In this document: piece after piece, positions 25,080 to 39,300 of the stretch
Layout: each line of letters opens with the position of its first letter
Position numbering within the stretch: position 1 is the first letter of the stretch
NCBI GenBank assembly: GCA_964036155.1
Contig: OZ038423.1
Span: forward strand, 68,897,249 to 68,961,248
Length of the DNA: 64,000 bases
Reading direction: 5' to 3'
From: Diploscapter coronatus
Lineage: Eukaryota; Nematoda; Chromadorea; Rhabditida; Rhabditidae
Translations under genes and position numbers: made by a program
Notes under the pieces: model-generated
Told to the model about the DNA's origin: nothing
What the model saw: the letters and a program-made list of their open reading frames with translations, nothing else
Database searches by the model: none

Positions 25080-28000
25080 CTTTTTCCCACACTATTTCCT
25101 CTTTCCTCCCTCTTCCCCATGCTATTTCCCCATTTCTGCATCTTTGTTCCCGAACTTTCCCACGCTATTTCTCATCCACTTTCCCACTCTTTAGATTGGC
25201 TCGCAAAGCACGCCGATTGACACATTGTCCAATGGAAAATGTGTGCACAGATCATTTCTCTTCCTCTCGAAAAGTCCTGTGCTATTTTTTAGTTTTCCAG
25301 CTTCCTTTCTCTCATTTTTCGCATATTATTTCTCTTTCTCTAAATGTTTTCCAGCGCTCTCGGCGATCCCTTATTTTAGTGTCTAGTTGGCTACCGTTTA
25401 AGTTTTCTTTTTCTCTCTCAGAATGTCGTACTCTCTAGAATGTCTCTAACTTCTTTTTTAGTCTCTCAGATGCGAGAACTGTTTTCCTCGCGCACATTCC
25501 TTTCTGTGACCTTAACCTTCAAGCAATCAGAATATTCCATCTGTATCTTTTTGCCCTCTTAAAACCAAATGATCTCTAACTTTTCTTGATCTAACAATAA
25601 GTTCGAATTGAGTGAAATTTTATCTTTGTCTCTGAAATTTCCAAAAATAAACCTTAGCAAATCGATGATCTCTACGCTTGGGATATATTAGGATTAGGTC
25701 ACTTGTACTCTCCCCTCTACTTGAGGTGTAAGTTGAGAGTGAGGTGTCATTCTTCTTCTTATTAGCCATGACACATGCATTATTGTCTGGATTAGAGATC
25801 AAGTGGCAAAGAGGACTATATCTGGAGGGATATCTTTTGGGTGTCTGCCCTAAATATGGATATATTTAATCCCAAAAATAACCTCTACCCCTCATTTTTT
25901 TGATTACTTTTTAATATTATTTTGGACACAAATAGTATGAAATCTGTACCTTGCCTGTGGTTTTTACTGAAAGATTTAGAAACTTGAACTTCTTTGATTT
26001 TTCCTGGTAATAAGGGTTTTCGACTTTCCGATCAAACCTCGCATAAAAGTTGTTCAAATACCGGTTCTTTCGGCCTAAAATTCATTTTTTACAAGTTTTT
26101 TCCTCTGACTTCTTTTTCACTCTCCATTTCGATGCTATTTCTTCTTCTCTGCGTCTTTTTCCATCGGAAGGAAGGAGCCCTCGAAAACGACGTCGGCGCC
26201 GTGAAACGCCAGGAACCAGATGTGCTTTTTGGAGAGAATGAGAAATAATGGGAGCAAAGAAAAAGATGATTGAAAAAATCCGCGGGCAACGTTCGCTCAC
26301 ACAGAGCTCAGATTCGCTTTTTCGGAGTTTTCTGTTTCTTTTAGTATTTTATTTTCCATACTATTTTTCTTTCTCTCTTCCCCTTCCAAGTGAAATCTTC
26401 ATACCCAGCCTCTCTCTTGGCACATTCAATTATTCGCCCATTTCCTCACGCGTGTTTTGTTTCATTGAAGGAAAGGCCGCTCGCTCTTCATGGTCTCATA
26501 GCTTGGCGATAGTGAGTTTAATTTAGATTTTTTTTTGCAAAAATCAACTTTGCTCTAGAATTGAACACTTTCTAAAGAAATCTCTAAATTTGTGCATTTT
26601 TATCAAAGATAAAGGTATATTTTCTTTAACCATTAATTAACCTCTTCTTGAATATGAAATTAAGCTAATTGGAAACATTTACCTATTCAGATAAACATGT
26701 AATTAACATCCATTTATTAAGCCGCAAAATCGAAAAGCTCTAATAACTTTCTACACCTACGCTAAATTTTCATTGAAAATGTTTGGATTTTTATAATATG
26801 CCATTTTTAGCCTTTGAAAAGCTATTTCTAACTCGGCAAACTCAAATATTTCATTGTATTTTTGTGGGGGGTGCCGGAAGAGGCTGATTTTTGTTTACCT
26901 TGATATCATGTAAAAATAGACAGTCAAAGTGAAAAGCCGATAGAAATAGCGTGGAAAAGGCGAGAGACGCAGAGAGTGTAGGAGGATGATCGAAGTTAAC
27001 CCAGTGATTATGTTGACTGTTCACTTGAGCAACACGTGAGCTCAGAGAAATAGTCTGGGAAATGAGAGAGAGGAGAAAGTTGCAAAAAAAAACCGGCTCG
27101 GATACGCCACTCACTTTCAATGATAAGCGAACGTCAGCAAGTGTCAAAATACCAAGGGCTTTCTCTTTCAGAGCATGGCCCATGAACTTTTTCATGATTT
27201 TACACTGCGAGCATATTTTCAAAGCAGCCTCTTTCATTAGGTTCATTAGATCGAAATTTTTGAAAAGTTGCGAAATATTTTTCGGAAACAAAATTTTTAA
27301 ATGAGGAACATTGCGAAATATTTTGCAATCGAGATTCTTTCTCAATAAATACTATCCGGAAAGTATTGCGAATTTTATTGTTTTTTCAAATATTATTCTT
27401 TGTTAAAAGTCTTTTCACATGAGATTCGTAATTCTTGCAGATTCTCATGCTTTCTTTCTCATTTAGTATTTAGATTTGAAATGTTTCATTCCAGCTTAGA
27501 TTTCAATTTCAACCACCTGTTCGACAGGTTTTTTCAGCGATTGTCCATTTTTCGCTGTCACAAGCCATTACTCACATCATGCATAGCGAATGAGCGAATA
27601 TTCGATACTCTACCCTTTTGTCTATCTTTAAAATGCAAAATGTTAGAAACACAGGGGTCATTTTTCCCAATTCTAAGGCCCAATTCATTATCATGCAAAC
27701 CCGAAACCCGACTGTCCTAAGACACAAGGTCACTTGATACCCATAAATTGTCGTTTCCTTTCCTTGAAAATGTAAATTTGGTGAATTTTGAAAATGCCTG
27801 AAAACCGCCCCTAGCGACGAAAGAAAAATTCCATGTTCTTTCTAGTGAACTTCCGGGATTTTTCCTCGAAGTCCCAGGCCTGTTTTGAATTTTTCTACTC
27901 TGCACTATCTTCGGGTAAATCGAGGAAGTTTATTTAGGTAAGCAGAAAGATTTTCGGGTTAACCTTCCTCTTCCTTCTCTACTTTGACATACCATGGTCT

Positions 28001-31000
28001 GTCTATAGAGCTATAGAGAGCAGATGTCTTTTTTCATGAGACTCCATGAGTTTCGCGCCTTTTTTCTTTCTTTTCACCTTAGTATTTCTTTTCCTTTCAT
28101 TCTCTAGCTCTCCGTTCTCCCATACTATTCTTCTTTTCTACCTATCTAGTTCTCTAATTTCGTAACACTTTCGTATGTCTCCGTTCTCGCGCGCTATGGC
28201 ACTCGTCCAAGTGTGGGTCGGCCAGCACCACGAGGCCACGCCCAATTTTCTCTGCTCCATACTATTTCTTCCTTTATTTTATCTTTTCCCCTCTCCACTT
28301 CCAACGCTATGTCTCCTCATTCTTTTTCTTTTTAGATCATGAATGAGTCAGCTGGGGAGCACGCGCTTTATCTCTCTCTCCCTCTCATTCTTTCTTTCCC
28401 TATTTCTTTCTCTCCCCATTTCCAATCATATAGGTTTCCCCCTTCAAAAGGGTTCCCCGTCTATTTTTTTCTTTCAAAAGCCTTTCCACAACTTTTCTCC
28501 ATCTCTTTGTGCTTTATATTTTAATACAACCGGAAGTTAGCCTACGCTAACGTTCTCAGCTGTATGTTCGTATTTTTAAATTTCTAGCATTAGCGGGTTT
28601 TCTCGGCTATTTTTAATCTTTAAATGATTGATAGGTAGGTTCTTCATCTAGCAATAAGGAGTGTCGTATAGAATCTAGGTGAAAAGTTGGTATCCTTGAT
28701 TATAGGCCGAGAGATCATGAACTCTCGGTTCTCGACTCGTAAAGATTGCGAAATATTGTGAAGTCTCGAGAGACATTGGAGAGTTAGGGAAATTCTTTTA
28801 TCTAAGGCGACAGCAGCGACCTTCGTGTCAGTCTTGGCGCGGCGTCCACCCTCGTCCTTCCTTTCTGATTTCTTTTCCGCTCTCCTCAAACAGCCGTACT
28901 ATTTCCTCCTTTCTTACTCTATTTGCTTGAGACTGGCACTGCACAGTAACAGGTACCGTGCTGGCAGTCATATCCGAGTTTCTCTGCGCCTTTTTCCGGG
29001 ACTATTTTCTTTCTCCGACTTCTTTGCATGATTTTTCCACACTATTTCTCTGATCTGCAAATGTTTGAGATCCCGATTTAGATTTGCACGTGTCCAGAGC
29101 GAGACACCGGTTGACCTCAAATATAGGGGGAGAGGTATACTTTCGTATATTTGCGTAGTAGCACCTTAGGATTTATTATTATTTGGACGTCTATTTGATC
29201 TAGGATAATTTTAGGGTTTATTCTAATTTTGTTAAATTTCGTATTCTTTCGATTTTTTTTTCGAAATTTCTAGTATTTTTTCATGGGTGGGTCTCCCGAC
29301 CATTTTCTACTACCAGGCAAGAATCTATCAAAATCAAAAACACTGGTTCTATTTTTATGAGAAAGTTTAGCTTAGGTTTACCTGCTCGAAACCACACCTA
29401 TGCGCATTTTCCCGTTTGCAGAGTAAATTGCAATAACACATTCGAAAAGTGACACAACGTTTTTCGCTAGATTGAACATATTATCGATTCGGGAGTAAAC
29501 GGTTATACATTAACCTTACTCGATCTATAATTAAAGACTTCATTTCTGAAAATATCACCATAGTGACGATTTAACGGATACGTAAGCGTTTTTCTACAAT
29601 GTTTATAAAATTGTGCGTCACTTGATACCACACTTTGTTCGATTATAAACCACTCGACCTCAGGACACACCTGTTAGATAGTTTATTATATCCATATCGA
29701 TATAATGCTCTCTCAAATATGCATATTCTTTCCCATTCGTTCATTTGCCAGATTGTTTACTCGTGGTTTGCGCGTAAAGTAATGGTTTTCTGTGCACTGC
29801 ACACATACGCACATTTGGCGTTATATTTCCCGTTCATTTGATGGACAATTGGACCAATCTCTAGAGGTCAGAGTGGGGACAGGACGGAATTAAGGACGAG
29901 ACCGGAAAATAGGCCTACAATTTGAGAGAACGAAAGATAGAACGCATTGCTTGATAGAGGATTTGTCTCTTTCTCTACTCTTCCCGTACTATGTCATTTT
30001 CTCTGGCCTCTTTTCAATAACCTTTGCCCCACTCTAATCACGTGAACGTTTCGAGCGAAAAGGATGTGCCCCCAGGCATTTTTTCGAAGGCCACACCCCC
30101 TTTTCTTTCATTTTAATCTTCTTTTCCCGCTACTTTGTATCAATATACATGAGTCACGGATGCTTTTCAGTAGATTTCTATTTTCCCAGAATTTGCTCCA
30201 TTTTACTGAATCCTCGCTATTTTATGTTCGCAAAATTGATCATCTTTATTTTTCATAGTTCGAATGTTGACTGATTACACTTTGTGCACATAGCGGGTGT
30301 TTGCACAAAGTGTCATACATTTTGATAAAAACGACTTGAACCGCCTACGTAAAAGAAAGCATTGATTTATGAGACCGGCTAAATCAAGATCATAGTTCTG
30401 GAGCGATTTTCCAGATATTGAAATGTATATGGTTTAGATATTCAAAAAGCCGCTTGATGCATTATTCAAAGAATTTTCTCCATGGATTTCATAATCCTAA
30501 AGTCATTTTCTAAAATAGATTCTCCCCGCAGACCTTTAATCCACTGGTCAATTGGATTTCCGTTTTCTAAAATTATCCTTCCTGAAAACCCCGTCAGAGT
30601 CAAAGTGTCCTCGCACTTTTGATGATTTTGTGCGTAATCGCTGCAGGAATAGATTTGGATCGTCGCATCACAGATTCATTACCCTTTTCGTGTCGAAAAA
30701 TTAAGGGGTCGAAATATCAGAGGAAAGGGGAGACGCAGAGAAAGCATAGGACAGCTGCTCGTTTCTTTTTCCTTCTCACCTTAGGGTGCTGCTTCGTATC
30801 GCTGCCTGCTTTGTTTCCAGCACTAATCTCCGATTCGCAATGGAGCACAGATCAACGGCTTCTGCAAACTCTTTTTTGTTGTTTTTTTTTCTTATTACAT
30901 TCCTCACTATTTCTTCATGTTTCTACCTCTTTTTCTCATTATACCCAGCATCATTTCCCCGTATCTTTGATTCTATATTTTAGGTAAACATTCCCAGGCA

Positions 31001-31080
31001 ACTCTTTACAAGTAACAAAAGAAAAAGGGGAAACTTTTGCTCTTTATTCCCGCTCCCACGTTATTTCCTCGGCAAGAGTG
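25080..31080. promoter_or_regulatory. Pyrimidine-rich blocks with repeated CTATTT motif
   Basis: CTATTT cores preceded by CA-, CG- or TG-type dinucleotides occur at about 25092, 25122, 25165, 25282, 26135, 26361, 28262, 28899, 29002, 29042 and 30907, with near matches at 28125 and 29989. Reverse copies lie at 24925, 26944 and 27048. Several are near CTGCGTCTC or CTGCGCC words (26146, 26963, 28983, 30730). The surrounding bases are mainly T and C. Function is unknown; promoter-like modules or an interspersed word family are both possible. Confidence 0.4.
30277..30313. repeat. 12-bp perfect hairpin
   Basis: ACACTTTGTGCA (30277-30288) pairs with TGCACAAAGTGT (30302-30313) around a 13-base loop. 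The stem is too short for a typical microRNA precursor. Confidence 0.5.
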
Positions 31081-33389
31081 AGCACGCGCGCTCAAAGAGT
31101 GTCAAAGAACGGCATTCTCTCGTCCCTTTCTCGGGAATTGATTCTTGCTCTTTTTATTCCCGCGTGAAGTGTGAGCCACTTTAGAGGAAATCTTTGGGGC
31201 GTTCTAGGGGAAGTGCGAGAATTTCAGCTGATTGGCTATCAAATCATCATAGGAATTAAAAGAAAAAATATATATCCTTGTATATATATTTCTTGATTGC
31301 TAATTATTCTATCTTCTAGCTTTTATTAGCGTGCGAACGACTTAGGTATAGGTTTATTAAGTTTTTTTTTTTTATATAAAATGCCGGAAGTTTTATCATC
31401 AAGACTCAGCTGATTGATTGGTTATCATATCACGTGTCTCGAATTTGCTAGTTAACTTTATTTTTCTTTTCGCTTTGTCTTATCGAACTTCTCCATCAAC
31501 CAAAAATTGTGACTTCGTGTACCGAAATGCGTTATAAAATACCCTACTTTTTCATTCCCCGATGCTGACTCAAAATTCACATGTCAAATACACTATTCTT
31601 CGACAATTTTCGTAAACACTCTGCGTCTCTCTATCTTTCAACGTTAAGTCATGAAGCTAGAGTCAAAGAGCATCATCTGATATGAACATCAGCTTACTAA
31701 TTTTTCGAATAAAATTCGTAATATCGCGAAACTTTAGTAATCTTTAAAATTGTCATCATTCGTTTCAGTGTTTATTACGCTCGAAACTATAAGTTGGAGT
31801 TAGAGCTTATGTGAGAGTTTCCGTATTTCTCAGGGCTTAATTTGTGAACTTCAAACTCGCGCAGAGGGTTTAGTCATCATATAGCATAAACTATAGCGAT
31901 CTATGCATTTCATCATACACACTTTCTTAGCGCTGACTCATATTTGGTTGCTGTAAATACATACACATATTTTAGGAATAGCGCATTTATTATTTCGATG
32001 TTTAAAGAAAAATGTATGATCGGGAAAGAGAACTTCATTTGAGCTTTGTTCACGCACTCTTGTGAATTGTTTATTTTGCCAATTTCCTTCCATTCCTCCT
32101 ATTACTCTCTTGAATTATCACGTTATTTCTTCATTTTCTAACTTATCTATGCTCCCTTGTGCTCGATTTATATTTCGTTCGATCATATTGATTTTATTTT
32201 TCAATACACTCGATATATTTTACGTCATTTATTGAATCATACCAGGGATTTTTAATATTGCATTTTCAGGATTTCGATATTCTCAAGCTTTAATTTTTGA
32301 AAGCCTTCCTAAAACGACGAAGAAGACTATTTTCATTTGCGAACGGGAGATCCGATTTCCCCGAAAAGTAAGTTTTTTCGTAAAAACGATTTTAAAGGCC
32401 TTGAACTGTAACCATTCCGGGTCAAAATATGCGTTCAATACTGAGACCGCACCTTTCAAATTCTTAGAAACAATAAAGAATGAGGTGGTGGTTTCACTTT
32501 AATGAAACCATTGTAACAAACCGGGTTTAACTAAAATTTATATCGATTCATTTTTGGTACTAATGCTGCCCATAGGTACCCAAGTCGTACCTTTACCTGC
32601 AAAAATTTTGCGCACCAATACCTTATTATAGGCAAACCCTGTTTGATACTTAAATATTTTGAATGGAGGTGAACAAATAGCATTCTTTTGATACTTTCTC
32701 GCAACTTTCGCGCACGCAGAGGCTCAAGTATATGCAAAGTGATATTTAGAGGTGGATTGGAGAGCTAATCCATAAAATAGCCACCGTGAGAAAGTAGTGG
32801 GGCCAATCTTTGTTCAAGAGATTTAGCACGCGAAACGGATACTTTGTTTTTATTCCCAAGGTATCAACTTACATTTTGGAGAACTTACAAAGATCTTCCT
32901 TTACTTTTTCTTTTTATATCTATAATAAAGGTATACTTTTATACATTCAGCCTCTCCTGATAATGCATATCTGATCACGAGTTTGAACTTAAGACTTAGG
33001 ATATATATTTTGTGGTTTGATAAGATGAGTTTTGTTCAAAGTGATCTTAAACTATGACTGTGCAAGAAGTGCAAGAAAATTCGCGTTTTATGAACATTTC
33101 ATTAGGTCTTTATTAGTAGCTTTAAACGATAAACTAATTTAAACTGATCTTAAATTTAAAATCTATCTAGAAAAGTAATGCTTTTATGCAGCCTCATCAA
33201 CCTTTTCATAAGTAATTTTTGAAATACCAGTTAATTTAGTTTCTATCTGGCCCTAAATTATATCTTCTGCCGGAAAATATCAATTTAGACGTTCATTAAA
33301 TTTACTGAAGTTAAAATATAATTTTTGAAATCTTTTATAAGTTCTATTATAATTGTTTAATCAAATATATTACTTATTTAAATTTTCAG

Positions 33390-36300
33390 TTCCCAAAACG
33401 GCTCGTGAAAAGCATAGGAGTGTAACGGCGGAGGAAGCGGCCAACGTTGCTGCGACTTTTGATGCCGAAAAGCTGACTAATCAGAAGACGAATAAGTAGG
33501 ATTTAAATATATTTGAATTTAAATTAACTTAATTTAATCACTGCCTCATGTTTTTAACAAACGACACGCGAAAGGAGGGGAAGGAGGAAAAAATCGATAA
33601 CCATAATCCTTATGATATAGACTTTTTCAAAATTTAACCACTAGTTTTCTTATAAATTCCATTACCATCAAGATATGGTATGTTCATGGGGTTTTAGCTC
33701 TCCACAATGGAGTTGCATAAATTAAAGGCGTTGTTGTTTCTCGGTGTTAAAGAATATGATATTGTGTAAATACTATCTTAAATAACTTCTATTATATTAA
33801 ATTCACCATTATCTTTTCTAAATAAATTCGTCATTTTAGAAAATTTCTCCATCTATCTAAAATTAGCTCCGAATTCATTAAATTTTACATGTCATTTTAA
33901 AATCCCTCTTGATTATAAATAATTTGTCATTCTTAAACGAAAATTACATGTGTGTAAGTTCGGTAACCAGTATCGATTTCTATCGAGATTCGCCCCCTCT
34001 TTCTTTTTCTTTCTCACTTTCCAGCGCTATTTCCCTGATCATTTTATCAGTAAAACGTGTATTTTTCTTTGCGTCTCTTCAATGATGATGTCACTCGCAG
34101 CGCCCGCCTCAAAATGATAACGAACTTGTATAACTATGACTAAACCTTCAATCATTCTAAATGCTCGATTTTTATTTGCATTACTCACCTTTTCTAATCG
34201 ATAAATATCCATTATCGTTTCTCCTATAAATTTTATTTTTTTTTATTTCAATCTCATTTTCTAGACTTCCTGTTTTGAGATGGATAGTTTATAGGCGATT
34301 ATTGCAGTTTTCGGCATTCTTTTCTAATCAAAAAGACTGCGGTCGCACTTTGTTGAAACTTCAGTTTTTATGCGGTTTGAACGGTTCTTCAACTGAAACT
34401 TTTCGTTATATTGTTGAAGAATAGAATGGGAAAAATAGTCGAAATTTCGCTATTTGCTATTTTCGAATCGGAAACTAGCAAGTGAAACGATAAAATCACT
34501 TACCATGTGGAATATTTGCACTTTTCCTGTATTATTCACCAATGATAACGTTTTTAGACGAAGGCTATTTGTAAGCATGAGAAATTTAATCTCAAAAAGT
34601 ATTCCCATGTTAAAATATTAAGAAAAGTCAGAAACTCAGAAAACAAAAATTTTTAATCTTGTTCTAAACAATGCGCCATTTTGCAATAACGCTCCAAATT
34701 TGCGTCCTGATAAGAGTTTTTATGTGCATCTTTGAGAAAGGAAGTAGTGTAACGATGAAAAATCGATTCGACTTTCGAAATTTTTATTGAATACATTCGT
34801 CAGAAAATATGCACACACGACATTTTTGTTGATAGCTATAAAATTGAACATAATATTTTGATGTTAGTCATCTCGCGAATTTACAATGATCCCTCACATT
34901 CTTGGAAGCCTACAATTTGCGATATTCTCTTGAAAAAGCCTATTATTTATCATTTAACACCCTCTAATCACGATGTTTCATACTATTCTCATCAGAAAGG
35001 GCCTACTCATTACTTATTTAAAATGCGCGCATACCTCTTAGAATTCTATAGAAGCTACAACATCATGAAAAGGCAGATTAACATAAATGTTAATGAAAAG
35101 CTGAAAGCTTTTGCATTTTCATACTTATCTCGCACTTTTCAATAAAAAGGCATCGAAGTCACATATTACATTTTGATGTTCAGCCAAATCGAGTAGTCAT
35201 GATTACCCTCTAGAGACATTTCAACAACGGATACTCGCAAATCTGCTCAATCGCTAAATTTTAACGATAGAGCTTATTTTCAGGGTGTTCGATTTTTGAC
35301 TCTTTTTGCATAGTACTTTTGAACTATGCCAGAACATCCCCAAGAGACTAGTTGATTTTTTATGTTACTATGCACTTTTTCTGGTCGGATTTCTGAATCT
35401 CAAAAACGCTCGTAGACGGCTTTTTCGAGTTCAAAAATAGCCTGAAAACGCTCACCCTAAGACTTTTTCCTCAACAAGTTATTATCGATGTTTCCTGTCA
35501 TACTTCCTTTCTCTATGACCTAAATAATAACGAATTTAGAAAAATTGCGCAATTTTACGTATTTTCGAAAGTTCAGGAAGACTTGAAATTTTAAATAGTT
35601 TCATAACTTTGCGTAAACGTTGCGAAATTCTAACTCATTGAGTCTAGACACGTATTTTTCGTGAAAGATGGAGCTATTTTTGATGATTTAATTTGTAAAT
35701 TGAATCGTAGGGATACGTTGAGATTAGACTTCATTAACGCATTAGGAAGTTAAGAGGGGGTGGAAAAGGATATAGTCGCATTTGTAAGGATTAAACTATT
35801 CTTATCACCATTGATCAAATTGGGGTGAAATGATCTTATCTAGACATCACTTTTATGGGGTTGAAAACATTGAGTTATTCGTTCGCGTAACCTACTTTGA
35901 TCTTGGAGGCGTGAATCGTCTAATTCTAAAAGGTTTAGACATCTGTAATCTTGAAAATTTATGTAATTATATTATTCTAATGGAACACTTCGCATAATTC
36001 AAACCTAAAGTTTAAATTGAAAGAATCATCCCCTTAAACTTTATATAACTTTCAAAAACTCAGATAACTGGTTAAAATCAACCCCTTAGAAATGTCATCC
36101 AATGAAATCTATGTTATGTTCTTTAAAAAATAAAAATTCGAATTATTGACCAACATGATTCCTTTTACATCAATTTCGACTTAATTAATCACATTTAGGT
36201 CAGCCTCATCAGCATCAAACAACGCTTCATTTTCGATGCGCCCCAACCAACCGAATCCTCGATCGACGAAAACTCTCGGTTGGTTCATGGCCGACGACCT

Positions 36301-39300
36301 TTTTGACAAGAAAAGTCAGTTTCTTTTTTTAATTTAAATCCTCAAAATCCTCGTTCCTTAAAAAGATTTCATCCAGCTTCGTCTCATTATCTCATCATCT
36401 TTCATCTTCCAACCCCAACCACTCTTCATTAATTTAGGTCAATCATCATTTTTACACGCGCTTTTCTCTTTTCTCCTAATTTTTCGAACCGAACATCGAT
36501 TTTCGAGATTCAAATTCTAAGCATCGAAATAGGCCAAAGATTTTCTATTTCATAAAAAATGAATTTTTACTCTAGATTTTGGTCCACATTTTTTTTTAGA
36601 ATTATCGTATTTTTTAATAGTTTGTAGTGTTTTGATAATCCGTAGTTATGCGATAATGATAATCTTACAAAAAGCGGGACTTCGGATGATAATTTACCAG
36701 AAGATCGAGATTAGGCAGAGTTAAGCCTAATCACTTGTTTTGTAGGGGATAAGACAGGATTAGAGCTTTATCGCTCCCTAGCACAGGTTTTCAACTCCTT
36801 TGTCTAAGTTTGAGATTATTCGAAATACGGCCCCACCCCCTCAATCCCTTCATATCCAATTCCACAAATTTGACGACTCTCTCGGTTTCATTCTTGAGAA
36901 GTCCTTTTCTAACTTGGATTTCGACAATGAATCACTGAATTTCATTTTTGCAATTGAAAAGTCTAAATCTAACGGCAATTTTAGATAATCATACGATGAT
37001 ATCTACAATGTAGTCTGTCTAATGTCTAGGTTTCTTGGAAACAATCGGATAAAAACGATTCCAAAATTCAGCTAATTTTTAGATTGAAAACTCGTGCTTC
37101 TTGATTTTTCAATTCCTTTCTAATGAACCCCTTTCGTCTATGTTGTTGGTAATTTTAAAAGGGATGCGACGGCTTTTCGCTTTCTCTGCGAAACTCTTTC
37201 TAGCATTGTTTTCCGTGCTTGTTTGTGTATTGTCTTCGTCATCTCTGTCCGGATTTTCAGTGCTCTCTCATTTTTATCTGACCACTTTCCCTATCTCTCG
37301 ACTCCTCGTACTCTCTCACATTTTCACAATTCACAAAGTAGGAAAACAGTGAAGGTGTTGGTCTTTTCACCGCATATCCTCTTTCGTGTTCTCTACGTCC
37401 TTTCCCTCTCCACTTTTTCCCACACTATTTTCAGCTACTTTCTTTCTCCGAACTCTCCCTTTCATTAGTCACGAATTCATTTTGCGACGTCATCAAACCG
37501 TTTCTTTACTTTTTAAAGAAATTCTAATCATTCATTTTAGGATAGGACTGTAAGCCCGTTTTTTTTATACAGCACTCGTAATTTTTACCCATTTTTCAGG
37601 AATGTTGAAGCATAAGATTAAAAATCTTCTAAACCGTCTGTGGTCCATCACTTTTAAATTGACTCTGAATCGATAAGATCTTGATCAAAGAATCTGAGAC
37701 ATTTTTTGTACCAAATTGACAAGCCTTATCAGTTTGATCGCATAAAAATGCGCCAAGGCTTCCTATTTGGGACTTTTATGAATGAAAGAAGCGTGCGGCG
37801 TTTTGTAAATTCAGAGGATTCTGCAGATTTTGCGCACCGTTTATTTTTATCACTTTATTTTCTCGCCCTAAACACGAATTGTTTATCATATCAGCATTCC
37901 CCACTTTTCCTTGAGCCGGTTTGTTATTTGCCATATCTTATTATTATTATTATTATTTCAGCTCTCCTGCTATCTCTTGAGGATTGTTAATTATTAACTA
38001 GGGCATAAGTACCGCGCGATAATCTTAGAACTTGGGGATCTTTGTATACTTTTGACATTTTATGCAATTTCAAAGCTAATTTTCGGGGCTGGAATAATTT
38101 TTATTATAGTGATTTTGGTATCAAAATGATCCTTAGATCTTGGGGAACACTTTGATGCCAAAATTGTTCTAGTTTGAAATTAGTCATCTTTGCTTTAGTG
38201 GATATTTTCCAATTAGATCAAATTTTATTTCGAATTTGGCGCTCTTTATCTTTGAATCGATGCATTGCATTGTGTACTGATTGACAGTTTGTATGCCCAG
38301 CTGCATGAATTTCACGTTTTCTTCTTCCTCTCAATTTCACGTTCTATTTTTATGTTCTCTGCAACTTTTTAACCTCTTCAGTGCGCAGCATATCTCGTTA
38401 TGCCCACCAAATTGGACCTAATTTTCATTTTATACGCGCAATTTTCTTTGTGGGTTTTGTTATACGAAATAAGCCAAAATATTGGGCATAATCTGACGTA
38501 GATTTCTTGAATTCATGAGAAGCTTCCCGCGCCTTTTGAGGGCTGAAAAACTCGGAAGTGGGTTTTGCATACTTGTTTCAGATAGGGAAGCGCAGTATCT
38601 GAAACGGTCTGTTTCGTCATGCTTTATCATATGTTGTTTAGATCTTTGTAAAAAATATCGATTTCTCGTCAGAGAGGCGTTTTTATTTTGGCTTATCTAT
38701 ACGCAGGCCTGCGCGTTCATATATTGATATATTGTCGTTTTGAGCGAATTTCAATAGGCGTGTATGCCCTTTTCTCATTTCTGCGCTATTCTCTCGATTT
38801 GTCTAATTCGCTCTCGCTTTCACACGCTATTTTCACGCCCACGCCAAGTTTTTAATATTTAGCACTGATTTGACGCGTTTGGGCGAGAATTGATTGAATT
38901 TAAATGAATTTCACGCCATTCTCAGCACACTCACACGTTCTAATTGCGATTTCACGAATTTCTCTAAGTGCTTGTTAAAGCGATTCAATTTATATTGCAG
39001 CCTGTTTTCTGATCATCCTCGCTTTATAATCTGGGGCTTGATCTCTGTAGGGATGAATGTTAAAGGATGTTCGATCTTTCTCATTAATTCACCTAAAAAG
39101 AAGCGGCGAATCAGAAATTACTCATTTTGTATGCAAGACGGCGATCTTCGTAGTTTGATGTTTTGTGTCTGGTTGTTTCTCGTTTTCTATGTTCTCTAAG
39201 CTTCTCTTTCTCTCTTAGCATCTTTGGTTGCCAGGCTTCTTCATTAAGCCGCTCAGCTGATTTTCGCGTTGTCGCGTGCCTCAGAGCCTACGTGGGTTCC

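Larger units (their letters stand above)
17027..33389. other. 16-kb stretch without convincing genes
   Basis: No set of phase-compatible exons with protein-like content was found on either strand. It could be the giant intron of the plus-strand gene ending at 44247. Open frames up to 164 codons occur (26851-27345, minus), mostly in stop-poor pyrimidine-rich tracts. The stretch contains a long palindrome (17716-17837), a CT microsatellite, hairpins at 23894 and 30277, a cluster of GATA-type sites near 22000 and, from 24.9 kb on, repeated CTATTT motif blocks. Confidence 0.55.

Noticed and set aside
27400..27720. 106-codon plus-strand frame
   Set aside because: Composition is low-complexity and Phe/Ser-rich, with no splice signals in agreement and no known motif.
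30277..30313. Candidate microRNA hairpin
   Set aside because: The 12-bp stem is too short, with no extended pairing as in real precursors.
30619..30987. 122-codon open frame on the plus strand
   Set aside because: It lies in a T/C-rich tract where stops are rare, with long runs of Phe, Leu and Ser, no splice context and no recognisable domain.
34858..35145. 95-codon single-exon frame within a large intron
   Set aside because: No homology recognised, no poly(A) or acceptor context, and it begins at TTG-ATG in plain AT-rich sequence. It was not called as a gene.
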